Source: Streptomyces sp. NRRL S-244
GTDB taxonomy: Bacteria > Actinomycetota > Actinomycetes > Streptomycetales > Streptomycetaceae
Assembly: GCF_000717915.1 (NCBI RefSeq)
Contig: NZ_JOCX01000011.1
Location: forward strand, 226,797-290,796
DNA: 64,000 nt
Reading direction: 5' to 3'
Part shown: piece by piece, positions 20,176 to 28,177 of the stretch
How the letters are laid out: each line of letters begins with the position of its first letter
Position numbering within the stretch: the first letter of the stretch is position 1
Made by a program: the position numbers and the translations under genes
The notes under the pieces: model-generated
What the model saw: the letters and a program-made list of their open reading frames with translations, nothing else
Told to the model about the DNA's origin: nothing
Databases searched by the model: none

Positions 20176-20769
20176 GTGACCACGACCCTCGGCCGCCGCA
20201 CCGACGCCCACGCCCTCGCGCGCCTCCACAGCGAACACGGCAAGGCCCTCTACGGCTTCCTCCTCGGTCTCACCTTCGGCGACCGGCACCGCGCCGAGGA
20301 CCTCCTCCAGGAGACCCTGTTCCGCGCCTGGAAACATCCCGAGGTGCTGGAGAGCGGCCACGCCTCGATGCGCCCCTGGCTCTACACCGTCGGCCGGCGC
20401 CTCGCCATCGACGCCCGGCGGGCCCGCCTGGTCCGGCCCGCCGAGGTCGGGCCGGACGCCCTCGACGCCCACGCGCCCGTCGCCGACGACGGCACCGAGC
20501 AGGCCGCCACCGTCCTCGACGTCCGCGACGCGCTGAGATCACTCAGCCCGGAGCACCGCGCGGTGCTCGTGCAGATCTACTTCCGCGGGGCATCGGTCTG
20601 CGAGGCCGCCGAGGCGCTCGGCGTCCCCGCCGGGACCGTCAAGTCCCGTACGTACTACGCCCTGCGGGTGCTGAGGGACGCCATGCCCGGCTACGGCCCG
20701 GGCCCCGCCATCGGACCCGCCGTCGGACCCGGCGCCGGCGCCGGACCCGACCGCCGCGTCGCCGCCTGA
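20176..20769 (+). CDS. ECF-type RNA polymerase sigma factor (SigL/SigK-like)
   Basis: A 197-residue sigma-70 family protein with regions 2 and 4 only. Region 2 includes GFLLGLTFGDRHRAEDLLQETLFRAWKHP and MRPWLYTVGRRLAIDARR. Region 4 includes LSPEHRAVLVQIYFRGAS and the helix-turn-helix EAAEALGVPAGTVKSRTYYALRVL. GTG 20176 is preceded by GGAAGGGG. The C-terminus extends into a Gly/Pro/Ala-rich tail of about 30 residues whose DNA also encodes, on the other strand, the end of the LAL regulator. No zinc-binding anti-sigma gene is adjacent, although many relatives have one, so regulation may be transcriptional. Confidence 0.88.
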   Translation: MTTTLGRRTDAHALARLHSEHGKALYGFLLGLTFGDRHRAEDLLQETLFRAWKHPEVLESGHASMRPWLYTVGRRLAIDARRARLVRPAEVGPDALDAHAPVADDGTEQAATVLDVRDALRSLSPEHRAVLVQIYFRGASVCEAAEALGVPAGTVKSRTYYALRVLRDAMPGYGPGPAIGPAVGPGAGAGPDRRVAA

Positions 20770-23525
20770 GCCGCCACCGCCGTCCGCGAGCGGACCTGGA
20801 GCTTCGCCAGGATGTGCGAGACGTGCGTCTGGACCGTCCGCGCGGACAGGAACAGGGCGCTCGCGATCTCCGGGTTCGAGCGGCCCTGCGCGACGAGCAG
20901 GGCCACCTTCAGTTCCGCCGGAGTCAGCGCCTCCCACCCGTTGGCCGCCCTCCGCCGCGCCGAGCGGCTGCCGCGCCGCACCCCCAGGCTCCGCAGCCGG
21001 GCGTCGGCCCGCGCGATGTCCCACCGCGCGCCCAGCCCCTCGTACGCGGACACCGCTCGCGTCAGCGCCGACCGCGCCGCCGACAGATCGCCGTGCCAGG
21101 CCCGGGCCACCGCCAGGTCCTCCCACGCGTGGCCCAGCACCAGCGGCCGGCCGCCGCGCTCCGCCCGCTCCAGCGCCCGCGCCAGCAGCTGCGGGTCCTG
21201 CGCGAACAGGCCCTCGCAGCGCAGCCGCGCCAGCGCCGGGCCCGGGTACTCGGCCAGCGCCGCCGCCGTCCGCCCGCAGGCCGCCACCGCCGCCCGGGCC
21301 GTGGCCGTGTCCCCGCACTCCAGGGAGAGCCGGACGATCTCCGACAGCATCCAGGGGCGTGCGTACGCCCTCGCCTCGTCCGGGCCGTCCGCCAGCGCCG
21401 GCAGCAGCTCGCGCACCGCTTCGGCCGGACGGCCCGCCCGCTCCGCCAGCAGGGCCCGGGCCAGCAGTACGTGCCCGCTGTAGCGGCGGGCCGCCGGGGC
21501 CGCGAACGCGTCCGGCGGGAGCAGCGCCAGCTCGGCCCGCGCCGCGTCGAGCTCGTCCCGGTGGCCCCGTACGAGCGCCCGCAGTCCGTGCACCACCACC
21601 GGAAGCCAGCCGTCCGAGACGGGCAGCCCGTCGGCCCGGGCCACCCCGGCGAGCGCGGCGTCCCAGTCGCCGAGCCCGTACCGGAACTCGGCGAGCAGGG
21701 CCTCGGTCACCACCAGCCGCCCCGTCGAGCGGGTGGCCAGGGCCAGCTCCCGCGCCTCGTGCAGCGCCGCCGCGACGGGCTCCGGCTCGTCGAACTGCCC
21801 GTGGCCCTCGGCCTGGTTGGCCAGGAGCAGCAGCCGCATGTCGTTGGCCTCGGGGGCGCGCCGGGCCCAGGCGATCCCCTCGGCGACATGGCGCAGCGAC
21901 TCCCGGCCGCGGCCCAGGTGGAACAGGGCGAAGGCCATCGCGTGGTGGGCCTCCGCCCCGCACAGCGGATCGCCCAGCCGGGCCGCCTCCGCCACCACCG
22001 GGACGGCCAGGACGCGGGCCTGCGCCGGGCTGCCCCGTTCGGCCAGGGCCAGGACCCGGCAGGCCTCCAGCCGCAGCCGGAGCGCGGGGGAGGGGACCGG
22101 CTGCGCCAGTGCGTCCTCGGTGACGGCCAGCGCCCGGCCCATGTCACCCTCGATCATCAGCGCCGACACCAGCTTGAAGGCCAGCGCCGCCCGGGCCCCG
22201 GGATCCGCCGCCCGCCGGTGGAGGGTGGCCAGCAGCTCCGCCGACTCGGGGCGGCGCAGCATCAGGGCGGCGTCCGCGAGGCTCCCCTCCAGGGCGTCCC
22301 GGTCCGCGCGGTCGGCCTGGCCGACGGCCCGCTCCAGCAGTTCGGCGGCCGCTCCGGGCGCGGCCGCGATCAGGGACTGCGCCGAGTCAGCCAGCCAGTG
22401 CACCGCCCAGCGGTCCAAGGCGCCCCCGGCCAGCAGCTGTTCGGCGGTCCGGGCCGGATCGCGCCCGGCCTCGGCGAGGGCCAGGGCCGCCTCCTGGTGC
22501 AGGGCGGAGCGGGCGGGCCGGGGCAGTTCGGCGTACAGGGCCCGGCGCAGCGCGGGATGCCGGAAGCGCAGCTCCTCGCCGGTGTCCTCCAGCAGCCCGG
22601 CCAGCAGCGGCTCCTCCAGCTCGGCCAGCACTTCGCGGGCGGGCCTGGCCTGTACGAGGGCCAGCTCGCGCGGCGTGAAGGCCGGCCCGAGCAGCGCCGC
22701 GTGCCGCAGGGTGGTGTAGGCGGCGCGGGAGAGGTAGCCGAGGCCCCGGGGCAGGGAGCCGGGCGGCTCGGGCAACTCCTCCTCCGGAACGGTCAGTTCG
22801 GCGGTGTCGGCGGTGATCTCGATGGCCCGGGACCAGTGCGCCGCCAGCTCGTGCAGGAGGCGGGGGTTGCCGCCCGCCTGGTCGGCGGCCCGGCGCAGGC
22901 GCGGGCCGGGGGGTGCGCCCAGCCGCTCGTGGAGCAGCTCGGCCGACTCCGGCCCGGTCAGCGGCTCCAGCCGTACGGTGTGCCCGCCCGGGCCCGCGCC
23001 CAGCTCGGCGCACAGCTGCTCCACCTCGGGACGCCGGGGCAGCGGTCTTCGGGTCGCCGCCAGCAGCAGCGGCAGCCGGTCCGCCATCCGGCCCAGGCGC
23101 CGCCACAGCAACAGGCTGGCCGGGTCGGCCCAGTGCAGGTCGTCAAGCACCAGCAGCAGCGGGCCCCGCGCGCACCACCCCTCGACCCCGGACACCATCA
23201 GGTCCATGGCGGCGAGCCACGCCCCGCCGGGCTGCTCCGCCTCCCGGGCCTCCCGGAGCAGGGCGACCACGGCCGCCCGGTCGGCGCCCCCGGGGTGCAG
23301 ACAGTCCAGGGCGGACCGGAGCGGCAGCTCCGCCGTGAAGGGGTCGGCGGCCCCGTAGCGCACCCGGCAGCCCAGCGCGGCCGCCTCGGCCAGCGCCTCG
23401 CGCACATGTGCCGTCCGGCCCGAGCCGGGCTCGCCCTCCACGATCAGGCGGCCGCCGAAGCCGCGCGCACCGCCGCGCACCCGGTCCCGTAACCCCTCGC
23501 GCTGCTGTTCCCGCCCGACCAGCAC
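20691..23525 (-). CDS. LAL-type LuxR-family ATPase regulator containing a TTA codon
   Basis: A large transcriptional regulator of about 944 residues. Near the N-terminus are a Walker A motif GEPGSGRT (31-38) and a Walker B motif LLLVLDD (123-129), then a long helical TPR-like middle. The C-terminal LuxR helix-turn-helix is LTPAELKVALLVAQGRSNPEIASALFLSARTVQTHVSHIL. I chose GTG 23525 because GGGAGG lies 9 bases upstream; starts at 23606 or 23669 lack such a site. Leu12 is TTA (plus-strand 23490-23492), so expression probably needs bldA. LAL proteins usually activate antibiotic or carbon-use genes. The 3' end overlaps the convergent sigma gene by 79 bp. It follows the LytS-type kinase gene on the same strand. 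Confidence 0.87.
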   Translation of the reverse strand: MLVGREQQREGLRDRVRGGARGFGGRLIVEGEPGSGRTAHVREALAEAAALGCRVRYGAADPFTAELPLRSALDCLHPGGADRAAVVALLREAREAEQPGGAWLAAMDLMVSGVEGWCARGPLLLVLDDLHWADPASLLLWRRLGRMADRLPLLLAATRRPLPRRPEVEQLCAELGAGPGGHTVRLEPLTGPESAELLHERLGAPPGPRLRRAADQAGGNPRLLHELAAHWSRAIEITADTAELTVPEEELPEPPGSLPRGLGYLSRAAYTTLRHAALLGPAFTPRELALVQARPAREVLAELEEPLLAGLLEDTGEELRFRHPALRRALYAELPRPARSALHQEAALALAEAGRDPARTAEQLLAGGALDRWAVHWLADSAQSLIAAAPGAAAELLERAVGQADRADRDALEGSLADAALMLRRPESAELLATLHRRAADPGARAALAFKLVSALMIEGDMGRALAVTEDALAQPVPSPALRLRLEACRVLALAERGSPAQARVLAVPVVAEAARLGDPLCGAEAHHAMAFALFHLGRGRESLRHVAEGIAWARRAPEANDMRLLLLANQAEGHGQFDEPEPVAAALHEARELALATRSTGRLVVTEALLAEFRYGLGDWDAALAGVARADGLPVSDGWLPVVVHGLRALVRGHRDELDAARAELALLPPDAFAAPAARRYSGHVLLARALLAERAGRPAEAVRELLPALADGPDEARAYARPWMLSEIVRLSLECGDTATARAAVAACGRTAAALAEYPGPALARLRCEGLFAQDPQLLARALERAERGGRPLVLGHAWEDLAVARAWHGDLSAARSALTRAVSAYEGLGARWDIARADARLRSLGVRRGSRSARRRAANGWEALTPAELKVALLVAQGRSNPEIASALFLSARTVQTHVSHILAKLQVRSRTAVAAQAATRRSGPAPAPGPTAGPMAGPGP

Positions 23526-23619
23526 GTCGGCGAACCTCCCAGACTGTCCCCCGGCTGCCGCCGGGGAAGCCCCGGCAGTCGGTCCGCGCCTCGGCCAGGA
23601 TGGCATGCCCGGCGCCCGG

Positions 23620-24855
23620 TCAGTACCGGGGCGGCTGCAGTCCTGGACCCGAACTGTGCACGCCCGCACGGTACTTGGGTATCCGCAGGGAGATCTTCAT
23701 GCCCGCGCCGACCCCCGTCTCGATCACCGGGCCGTACGCGTCCCCGTACACCTGCCGGATCCGCTCGTCCACGTTCGTCAGCCCGATGCCCGACGAGGAG
23801 CCGCCGCGCTCCCCGGCCAGGATCCGGCGCAGCACGGCCGGGTCCATGCCGACCCCGTTGTCCTCGATGGTGATCACCGCCTCGGCGCCCGCGTCCCGGG
23901 CGGCGATGGTGATCAGGCACTCCTCGGTGGAGTCCTCCAGCCCGTGCTTGACGGCGTTCTCCACCAGCGGCTGGAGGCACAGGAACGGCAGCGCCACCGG
24001 CAGCACCTCGGGCGCCACCTGGAGGGTCACCTTCAGCCGGTCCCCGAACCGGGCCCCGGCCAGGGCCAGGTACTGCTCGATGGACCGCAGCTCCTCGGCG
24101 AGCGTGGTGAACTCGCCGTGCCGCCGGAAGGAGTAGCGGGTGAAGTCGGCGAACTCCAGCAGCAGGTCCCGCGCCCGCTCCGGATCGGTGCGGACGAACG
24201 AGGCGATCGCGGCCAGGGAGTTGAAGATGAAGTGCGGGGAGATCTGCGCGCGCAGCGCCTTGATCTCCGCCTCCATCAGGCGGGTGCGCGAGCGGTCCAG
24301 CTCGGAGAGCTCCAGCTGGACGGAGACCCAGCGGGCCAGCTCCGTCGCGGCCCGCACCAGCACCGCCGACTCCCGCGAACCGTAGGCCACGAGGGCGCCG
24401 AGCACCCCGTCCTCGCCGGTGAGCGGGGCGAACACCGCCCATTTCAGCGGGCAGTCGGGGCGGGTGCACTCCGTCCGTACGCTCATGCTGCGGCCGGAGT
24501 CCAGCATGAGGGCGACCCGGGCCATCGCCCGCCGCTCGTGGTGGTCGGCGCCCGGCCCGTCCCAGGCCAGCACGGACTGCCGGTCGGTGAGGCACAGGGC
24601 CTCCGTGCCCAGCAGCGCGCGCAGCCGCTTCGCGGCCTTGCGGGCGGCGTCCTCGGTGAGCCCGGCGCGCAGCGGGGGAGCGGCCAGCGAGGCGGTGTGC
24701 AGGGTGTGGAAGGTGGCCCGCTCCACGGGGGTGCCGAGGTCCAGGCCGGTCGCCCGTTCGCCGCGCCGGGCGTGCCACCGGCCGCCGGCCCAGCCCAGGC
24801 CCAGCAGCAGGGCCGCGCCCGCCACCGCGAGGGCCGAGAGCACCGCTCCGGTCAC
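23620..24855 (-). CDS. LytS-type sensor histidine kinase
   Basis: A 411-residue kinase with one N-terminal transmembrane helix (VTGAVLSALAVAGAALLLGLGWAGG). A GAF-like sensory region follows (about 55-180, with TECTRPDCPLKWAVFAPLTGEDG), then the His_kinase domain. The phosphorylated histidine is His208 in QISPHFIFNSLAAIASF, typical of the LytS/YpdA/BtsS group. The HATPase_c part has LQPLVENAVKHGLE and IEDNGVGMD. The GTG at 24855 overlaps the symporter stop (GTGA), so the two are coupled. Its likely partner is the LytTR regulator encoded upstream on the same strand at 27145-28056. In E. coli the related BtsSR and YpdAB systems sense pyruvate, so a carboxylate signal is a fair guess. Confidence 0.88.
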   Translation of the reverse strand: MTGAVLSALAVAGAALLLGLGWAGGRWHARRGERATGLDLGTPVERATFHTLHTASLAAPPLRAGLTEDAARKAAKRLRALLGTEALCLTDRQSVLAWDGPGADHHERRAMARVALMLDSGRSMSVRTECTRPDCPLKWAVFAPLTGEDGVLGALVAYGSRESAVLVRAATELARWVSVQLELSELDRSRTRLMEAEIKALRAQISPHFIFNSLAAIASFVRTDPERARDLLLEFADFTRYSFRRHGEFTTLAEELRSIEQYLALAGARFGDRLKVTLQVAPEVLPVALPFLCLQPLVENAVKHGLEDSTEECLITIAARDAGAEAVITIEDNGVGMDPAVLRRILAGERGGSSSGIGLTNVDERIRQVYGDAYGPVIETGVGAGMKISLRIPKYRAGVHSSGPGLQPPRY

Positions 24856-26582
24856 GGAGCACCGCCCGCACCGGCCCCGGTCACGCTCTCCGGCAGGTGC
24901 AGCCGGGCCAGCGTCGCCGCCGTCCCCGCCGGGATCCGCGACCGGGTCGCCAGCGATACGAGCACCATCGTCAGGAACCCCAGCGGCACCGACCACGCCG
25001 CCGGCCACGCCATCAGCGTGTGCACCCACCCCGCCGGGGGCAGCCCCGCGCGGGTCGCCAGCACCGCGCCCAGTGCCGCCCCGCCCCCGGTGACCAGCCC
25101 GGCCACGGCGCCCGGCGGGGTCAGCCCGCGCCACCAGATGCCCAGCACCAGCAGCGGGCAGAACGACGAGGCCGACACCGCGAAGGCCAGCCCCACCGCG
25201 TCCGCCACCGGCACGTCCGTCAGCAGCACGCTCCCGCCCAGCGGCACCAGCATCGCCACCAGCACCGCGATCCGGAACGTCCGCACACCGCGCCGCGCCA
25301 GGACGTCCTGGTGCAGCACCCCGGCCACCGCCATGGTCAGCCCCGAAGCCGTCGACAGGAACGCCGCGAACGCGCCCCCGGCCACCAGCGCCCCCAGCAG
25401 ATCGCCGAGCACCCCGCCCACCATCCGGTCCGGCAGCACCAGCACCGCCGCGTCCGCCTCCCCGGTGAGGGCGAGTTCCGGGGCGTAGGTCCGGCCGAGC
25501 ACCCCGTACACCGGCGGCAGCAGGTAGAAGAAGCCGAGCAGCCCGAGCACCACCAGCGTGGTGCGCCGCGCGTCACGGCCGTTCGGGCTCGTGTAGAAGC
25601 GCACCGCCACATGGGGCAGGCCCATCGTGCCGAGGAAGGTGGCCAGCACCAGCCCGTACGTCGCGTACAGGCCGAGCGCCGGCCGGCCCCCGTCCATCGG
25701 CTCGGACCAGCGGGCGGTGTCCCGCCCGGATTTCGCCCGGGTCTGCGGAACCCGGGTGTCCGGGGCGAACTCCAGCCGCGCCCCGGCCCGTACGGAGTGC
25801 TCCCCGGGCTCCAGCGTCAGCGGGGCCGCCGTGTGGGTGCGCCCGTCGACCTGCCCGCTGACCTTCACCGCCAGCGGCGCGTCCAGCGACAGCCGTACGT
25901 CCTCGGCGAGCGTGACGGAGGTGTGCTCCCGGAAGACCGCCGGGGCGTCGAAGGAGGCGCGCGGCGCACCGTCCCCGGCCCAGGCGGCGAGCAGGAAGAA
26001 CGCGGGCACCAGCAGCGCGGTGAGCTTGAGCCAGTACTGGAAGGCCTGCACGAAGGTGATGCTCCGCATCCCGCCGGCCGCGACGGCCGCGGTCACCACG
26101 AACGCGACGACCACCCCGCCCACCCAGTGCGGGGCCCCGGTCAGGATCTCCAGGGTCAGCCCGGCGCCCTGGAGCTGCGGCAGCAGGTACAGCCAGCCCA
26201 CCCCCACCACGAACAGCACCGCGACCCGGCGCACCGCCTGCGACTCCAGCCGGGCCTCGGCGAAGTCGGGCAGCGTGTACGCCCCCGAGCGCCGCAGCGG
26301 GGCCGCCACCAGCGCCAGCAGCACCAGGTATCCGGCGGTGTAGCCGACCGGGTACCAGAGCATCTCGGGCCCCTGGAGCAGCACCAGCCCGGCCACCCCG
26401 AGGAAGGAGGCCGCGGAGAGGTACTCCCCGCTGATCGCCGCCGCGTTGAGCCGGGGCCCCACCGTCCGCGAGGCGACGTAGAAGTCGGAGGTGGTCCGCG
26501 ATATCCGCAGGCCCAGCGCGCCGACCAGCACCGTGACCAGGACGACGACGGTGACCGCGGTCAGCGCGTACGTCTGGTTCAA
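24852..26582 (-). CDS. Sodium:solute symporter (SSS family, cation-acetate/ActP-like) with an extra domain
   Basis: A 576-residue transporter with about 13 transmembrane segments. Family features include TSDFYVASRTVGPRLNAAAI and SGEYLSAASFLGVAG near the N-terminus, GMRSITFVQAFQYWLK, and LGTMGLPHVAVRFYT. Closest known activities are Na+-coupled uptake of acetate, pyruvate or propionate. A hydrophilic stretch of about 95 residues (roughly 205-300) between two helices contains strand-rich sequence such as LAVKVSGQVDGRTHTAAPLTL; it is unusually long and probably folds outside the cell. The gene overlaps the LytS-type kinase gene and lies downstream of a LytTR regulator gene, which parallels known sensor-transporter pairs. 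Confidence 0.87.
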   Translation of the reverse strand: MNQTYALTAVTVVVLVTVLVGALGLRISRTTSDFYVASRTVGPRLNAAAISGEYLSAASFLGVAGLVLLQGPEMLWYPVGYTAGYLVLLALVAAPLRRSGAYTLPDFAEARLESQAVRRVAVLFVVGVGWLYLLPQLQGAGLTLEILTGAPHWVGGVVVAFVVTAAVAAGGMRSITFVQAFQYWLKLTALLVPAFFLLAAWAGDGAPRASFDAPAVFREHTSVTLAEDVRLSLDAPLAVKVSGQVDGRTHTAAPLTLEPGEHSVRAGARLEFAPDTRVPQTRAKSGRDTARWSEPMDGGRPALGLYATYGLVLATFLGTMGLPHVAVRFYTSPNGRDARRTTLVVLGLLGFFYLLPPVYGVLGRTYAPELALTGEADAAVLVLPDRMVGGVLGDLLGALVAGGAFAAFLSTASGLTMAVAGVLHQDVLARRGVRTFRIAVLVAMLVPLGGSVLLTDVPVADAVGLAFAVSASSFCPLLVLGIWWRGLTPPGAVAGLVTGGGAALGAVLATRAGLPPAGWVHTLMAWPAAWSVPLGFLTMVLVSLATRSRIPAGTAATLARLHLPESVTGAGAGGAP

Positions 26583-26697
26583 GGCTCGGTCCTCATCGCC
26601 CGGGGCAGGGGGTACCGGAGTCTACGCACGGCCCCGGAGCCCGCAACAGACGCGAACCGGGCCGATCCCACCCCCTCCCACCGGCCGAAAAGGGGTG

Positions 26698-27105
26698 TCA
26701 GCGGGCGGGGTCGCGGTGTTCGGCGCAGTCGCGCAGGGCGATCTCCAGCTCCACGTACGAGTCTTCGGCGCGGCGGAAGGCCAGGGTCAGCGCCGCCTCC
26801 GCGCGGGGCGGGAGCTGTTGGCGGACGCCCTCGTTGGCCTCGTACAGGACGTCGGCCCAGCGGGCGGCGGCGCTGCGCAGCCGGGCGAGCAGCAGCTCGG
26901 CCTCGGCGGGGCCGGCGGGCGGGTTCCGGGGCAGTACGGCCAACGCGTCGAGCAGCGCCTGGATCTCGGCCATCCGCACCCCCAGCTCGTTCCCGGCGGC
27001 TCCACCATAGGTCCGGGGACGGTCGGCCGCGGGCGGCGGGGCCCGCCCTGCGACCGACGGCAGGAGCGGGGCGCCGTACGTCCCGTTCGGTGCGACGAAC
27101 GGCAC
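26698..27105 (-). CDS. Small hypothetical protein
   Basis: I do not recognise a family. Up to 135 residues are possible, but the first 44 are Pro/Gly-rich and poorly structured. An internal ATG at 26973 gives a 91-residue, mostly helical protein beginning MAEIQALLDALAVLP and containing RAEAALTLAFRRAEDSYVELEIAL. That shorter form looks like the functional core. It has no signal peptide, membrane helix or cysteine motif beyond one Cys near the C-terminus. It lies between the LytTR regulator gene and the symporter gene on the same strand, with gaps of 39 and 115 bases, so it may belong to that regulatory set. Confidence 0.5.
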   Translation of the reverse strand: MPFVAPNGTYGAPLLPSVAGRAPPPAADRPRTYGGAAGNELGVRMAEIQALLDALAVLPRNPPAGPAEAELLLARLRSAAARWADVLYEANEGVRQQLPPRAEAALTLAFRRAEDSYVELEIALRDCAEHRDPAR

Positions 27106-27144
27106 ACGGGCACGCCGGACGGTCGGCGGCCGCCCGGGCCGTCT

Positions 27145-28056
27145 CTAGCCGGTCGCCTGGCGCATCAGCAGGTCCCGCAGCTGGCGGGCGTGGCGCCGGC
27201 TGACCTGGAGCTCGGCGGATCCGACGCGGACGCTGGTGGTGCCGGCGTCCAGGCGGAGCTCGTCGATCCGGCCGAGGGCCACCAGGTGGCGGCGGTGGAT
27301 GCGGACGAACCCGCGGGCCGCCCAGCGCTCCTCCAGCGTGGAGAGCGGGATGCGGACCAGGTGGCTGCCCTCGTCGGTGTGCAGCCGGGCGTAGTCACCC
27401 TGCGCCTCGACGTACGCGATGTCGGCGATCGCCACGAACCGGGTGACGCCGCCCAGCTCGACGGCGATCTGGTCCGCGGTGCGGTCGGCGACGGTGAGCT
27501 CGGGGGCGGGGCGGCGCTGCGGCGGGACGGAGGGACCATGGGGACCCGAGGGCCCGTGGGGGCCGGGGTGCCCCGGGTGACCTGGGAAACCGGTCCGGCC
27601 GGCCGGACCGGACCGGCCGACGGTCCCGGCCGGTTCCGCGGCCTCGGGCGGCTGCGCGGCGGACCGGCCCAGCTGGGCGCAGGCCCGGCGGACGGCCTCG
27701 CCCAGCCGCTCCGGGCGGACGGGCTTGAGCACGTAGTCCACGGCCTTGAGGTCGAAGGCCTGGACGGCGAACCCCTCGTGGGCGGTGACGAACACGATCA
27801 GCGGCGGCCGGGCGAACCCGGCCAGCAGCCGGGCGATGTCGAGGCCGGTCAGCCCCGCCATGTGGATGTCGAGGAAGACGACGTCGATGCCGTCGGGCCC
27901 CTCGGGGCCGGTCTCCAGGGCCCGGGTGATCCGCCGCAAGGCCTCGGTTGCGTCCGAGGCGCCCTCGGCGCTCAGCACCCGGGGATCGGAGCCCAGCAGG
28001 TAGAGGAGCTCCTCGAGGAGCGGCTTCTCGTCGTCGACGGCCAGTACGCGCAGCAT
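27145..28056 (-). CDS. LytR/AlgR (LytTR) response regulator with a collagen-like Gly-X-Y linker
   Basis: A 303-residue two-domain regulator. The receiver (1-125) has acidic residues in VLAVDDEKP, phospho-acceptor Asp63 in VVFLDIHMAG, the Thr in FVTAHEG and the Lys in YVLKPVRPE. The LytTR DNA-binding domain spans about 188-300 (VAIADIAYVEAQGDYARLH, then FVRIHRRHLVAL). Between them, residues 144-176 form eleven uninterrupted Gly-X-Y triplets rich in Pro and His, a collagen-like linker that is unusual in a regulator. It is probably the target of the LytS-type kinase encoded downstream. LytTR regulators typically bind pairs of direct repeats; none was searched for genome-wide. Confidence 0.9.
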   Translation of the reverse strand: MLRVLAVDDEKPLLEELLYLLGSDPRVLSAEGASDATEALRRITRALETGPEGPDGIDVVFLDIHMAGLTGLDIARLLAGFARPPLIVFVTAHEGFAVQAFDLKAVDYVLKPVRPERLGEAVRRACAQLGRSAAQPPEAAEPAGTVGRSGPAGRTGFPGHPGHPGPHGPSGPHGPSVPPQRRPAPELTVADRTADQIAVELGGVTRFVAIADIAYVEAQGDYARLHTDEGSHLVRIPLSTLEERWAARGFVRIHRRHLVALGRIDELRLDAGTTSVRVGSAELQVSRRHARQLRDLLMRQATG

Positions 28057-28097
28057 GCGGTGGAGTGTAGGGACGAGCGGGCCGAGGCGGAACGGTG

Positions 28098-28138
28098 CGC
28101 GGCCCGCCTGCCAGGGGGGAGAGGGGCAGGGGGCCGCG
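28098..28138 (-). terminator. Hairpin terminator after the repeat lipoprotein gene
   Basis: CGCGGCCC (28098-28105) pairs with GGGCCGCG (28131-28138). An inner CCTGCC/GGCAGG pairing extends the stem. It lies 40 bases past the lipoprotein stop in the direction of transcription and just upstream of the LytTR regulator start, so it separates the two units. Confidence 0.55.
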
Positions 28139-28177
28139 CGGTTCCGGGTGTGGGGGATGCGGGGGAGGGGCGGTGGA

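Noticed and set aside
20091..23492. Plus-strand open frame of over 1100 codons opposite the LAL gene
   Set aside because: Its protein is Arg/Gly/Gln-rich without family motifs, while the minus strand encodes a complete LAL regulator with P-loop and LuxR domain.
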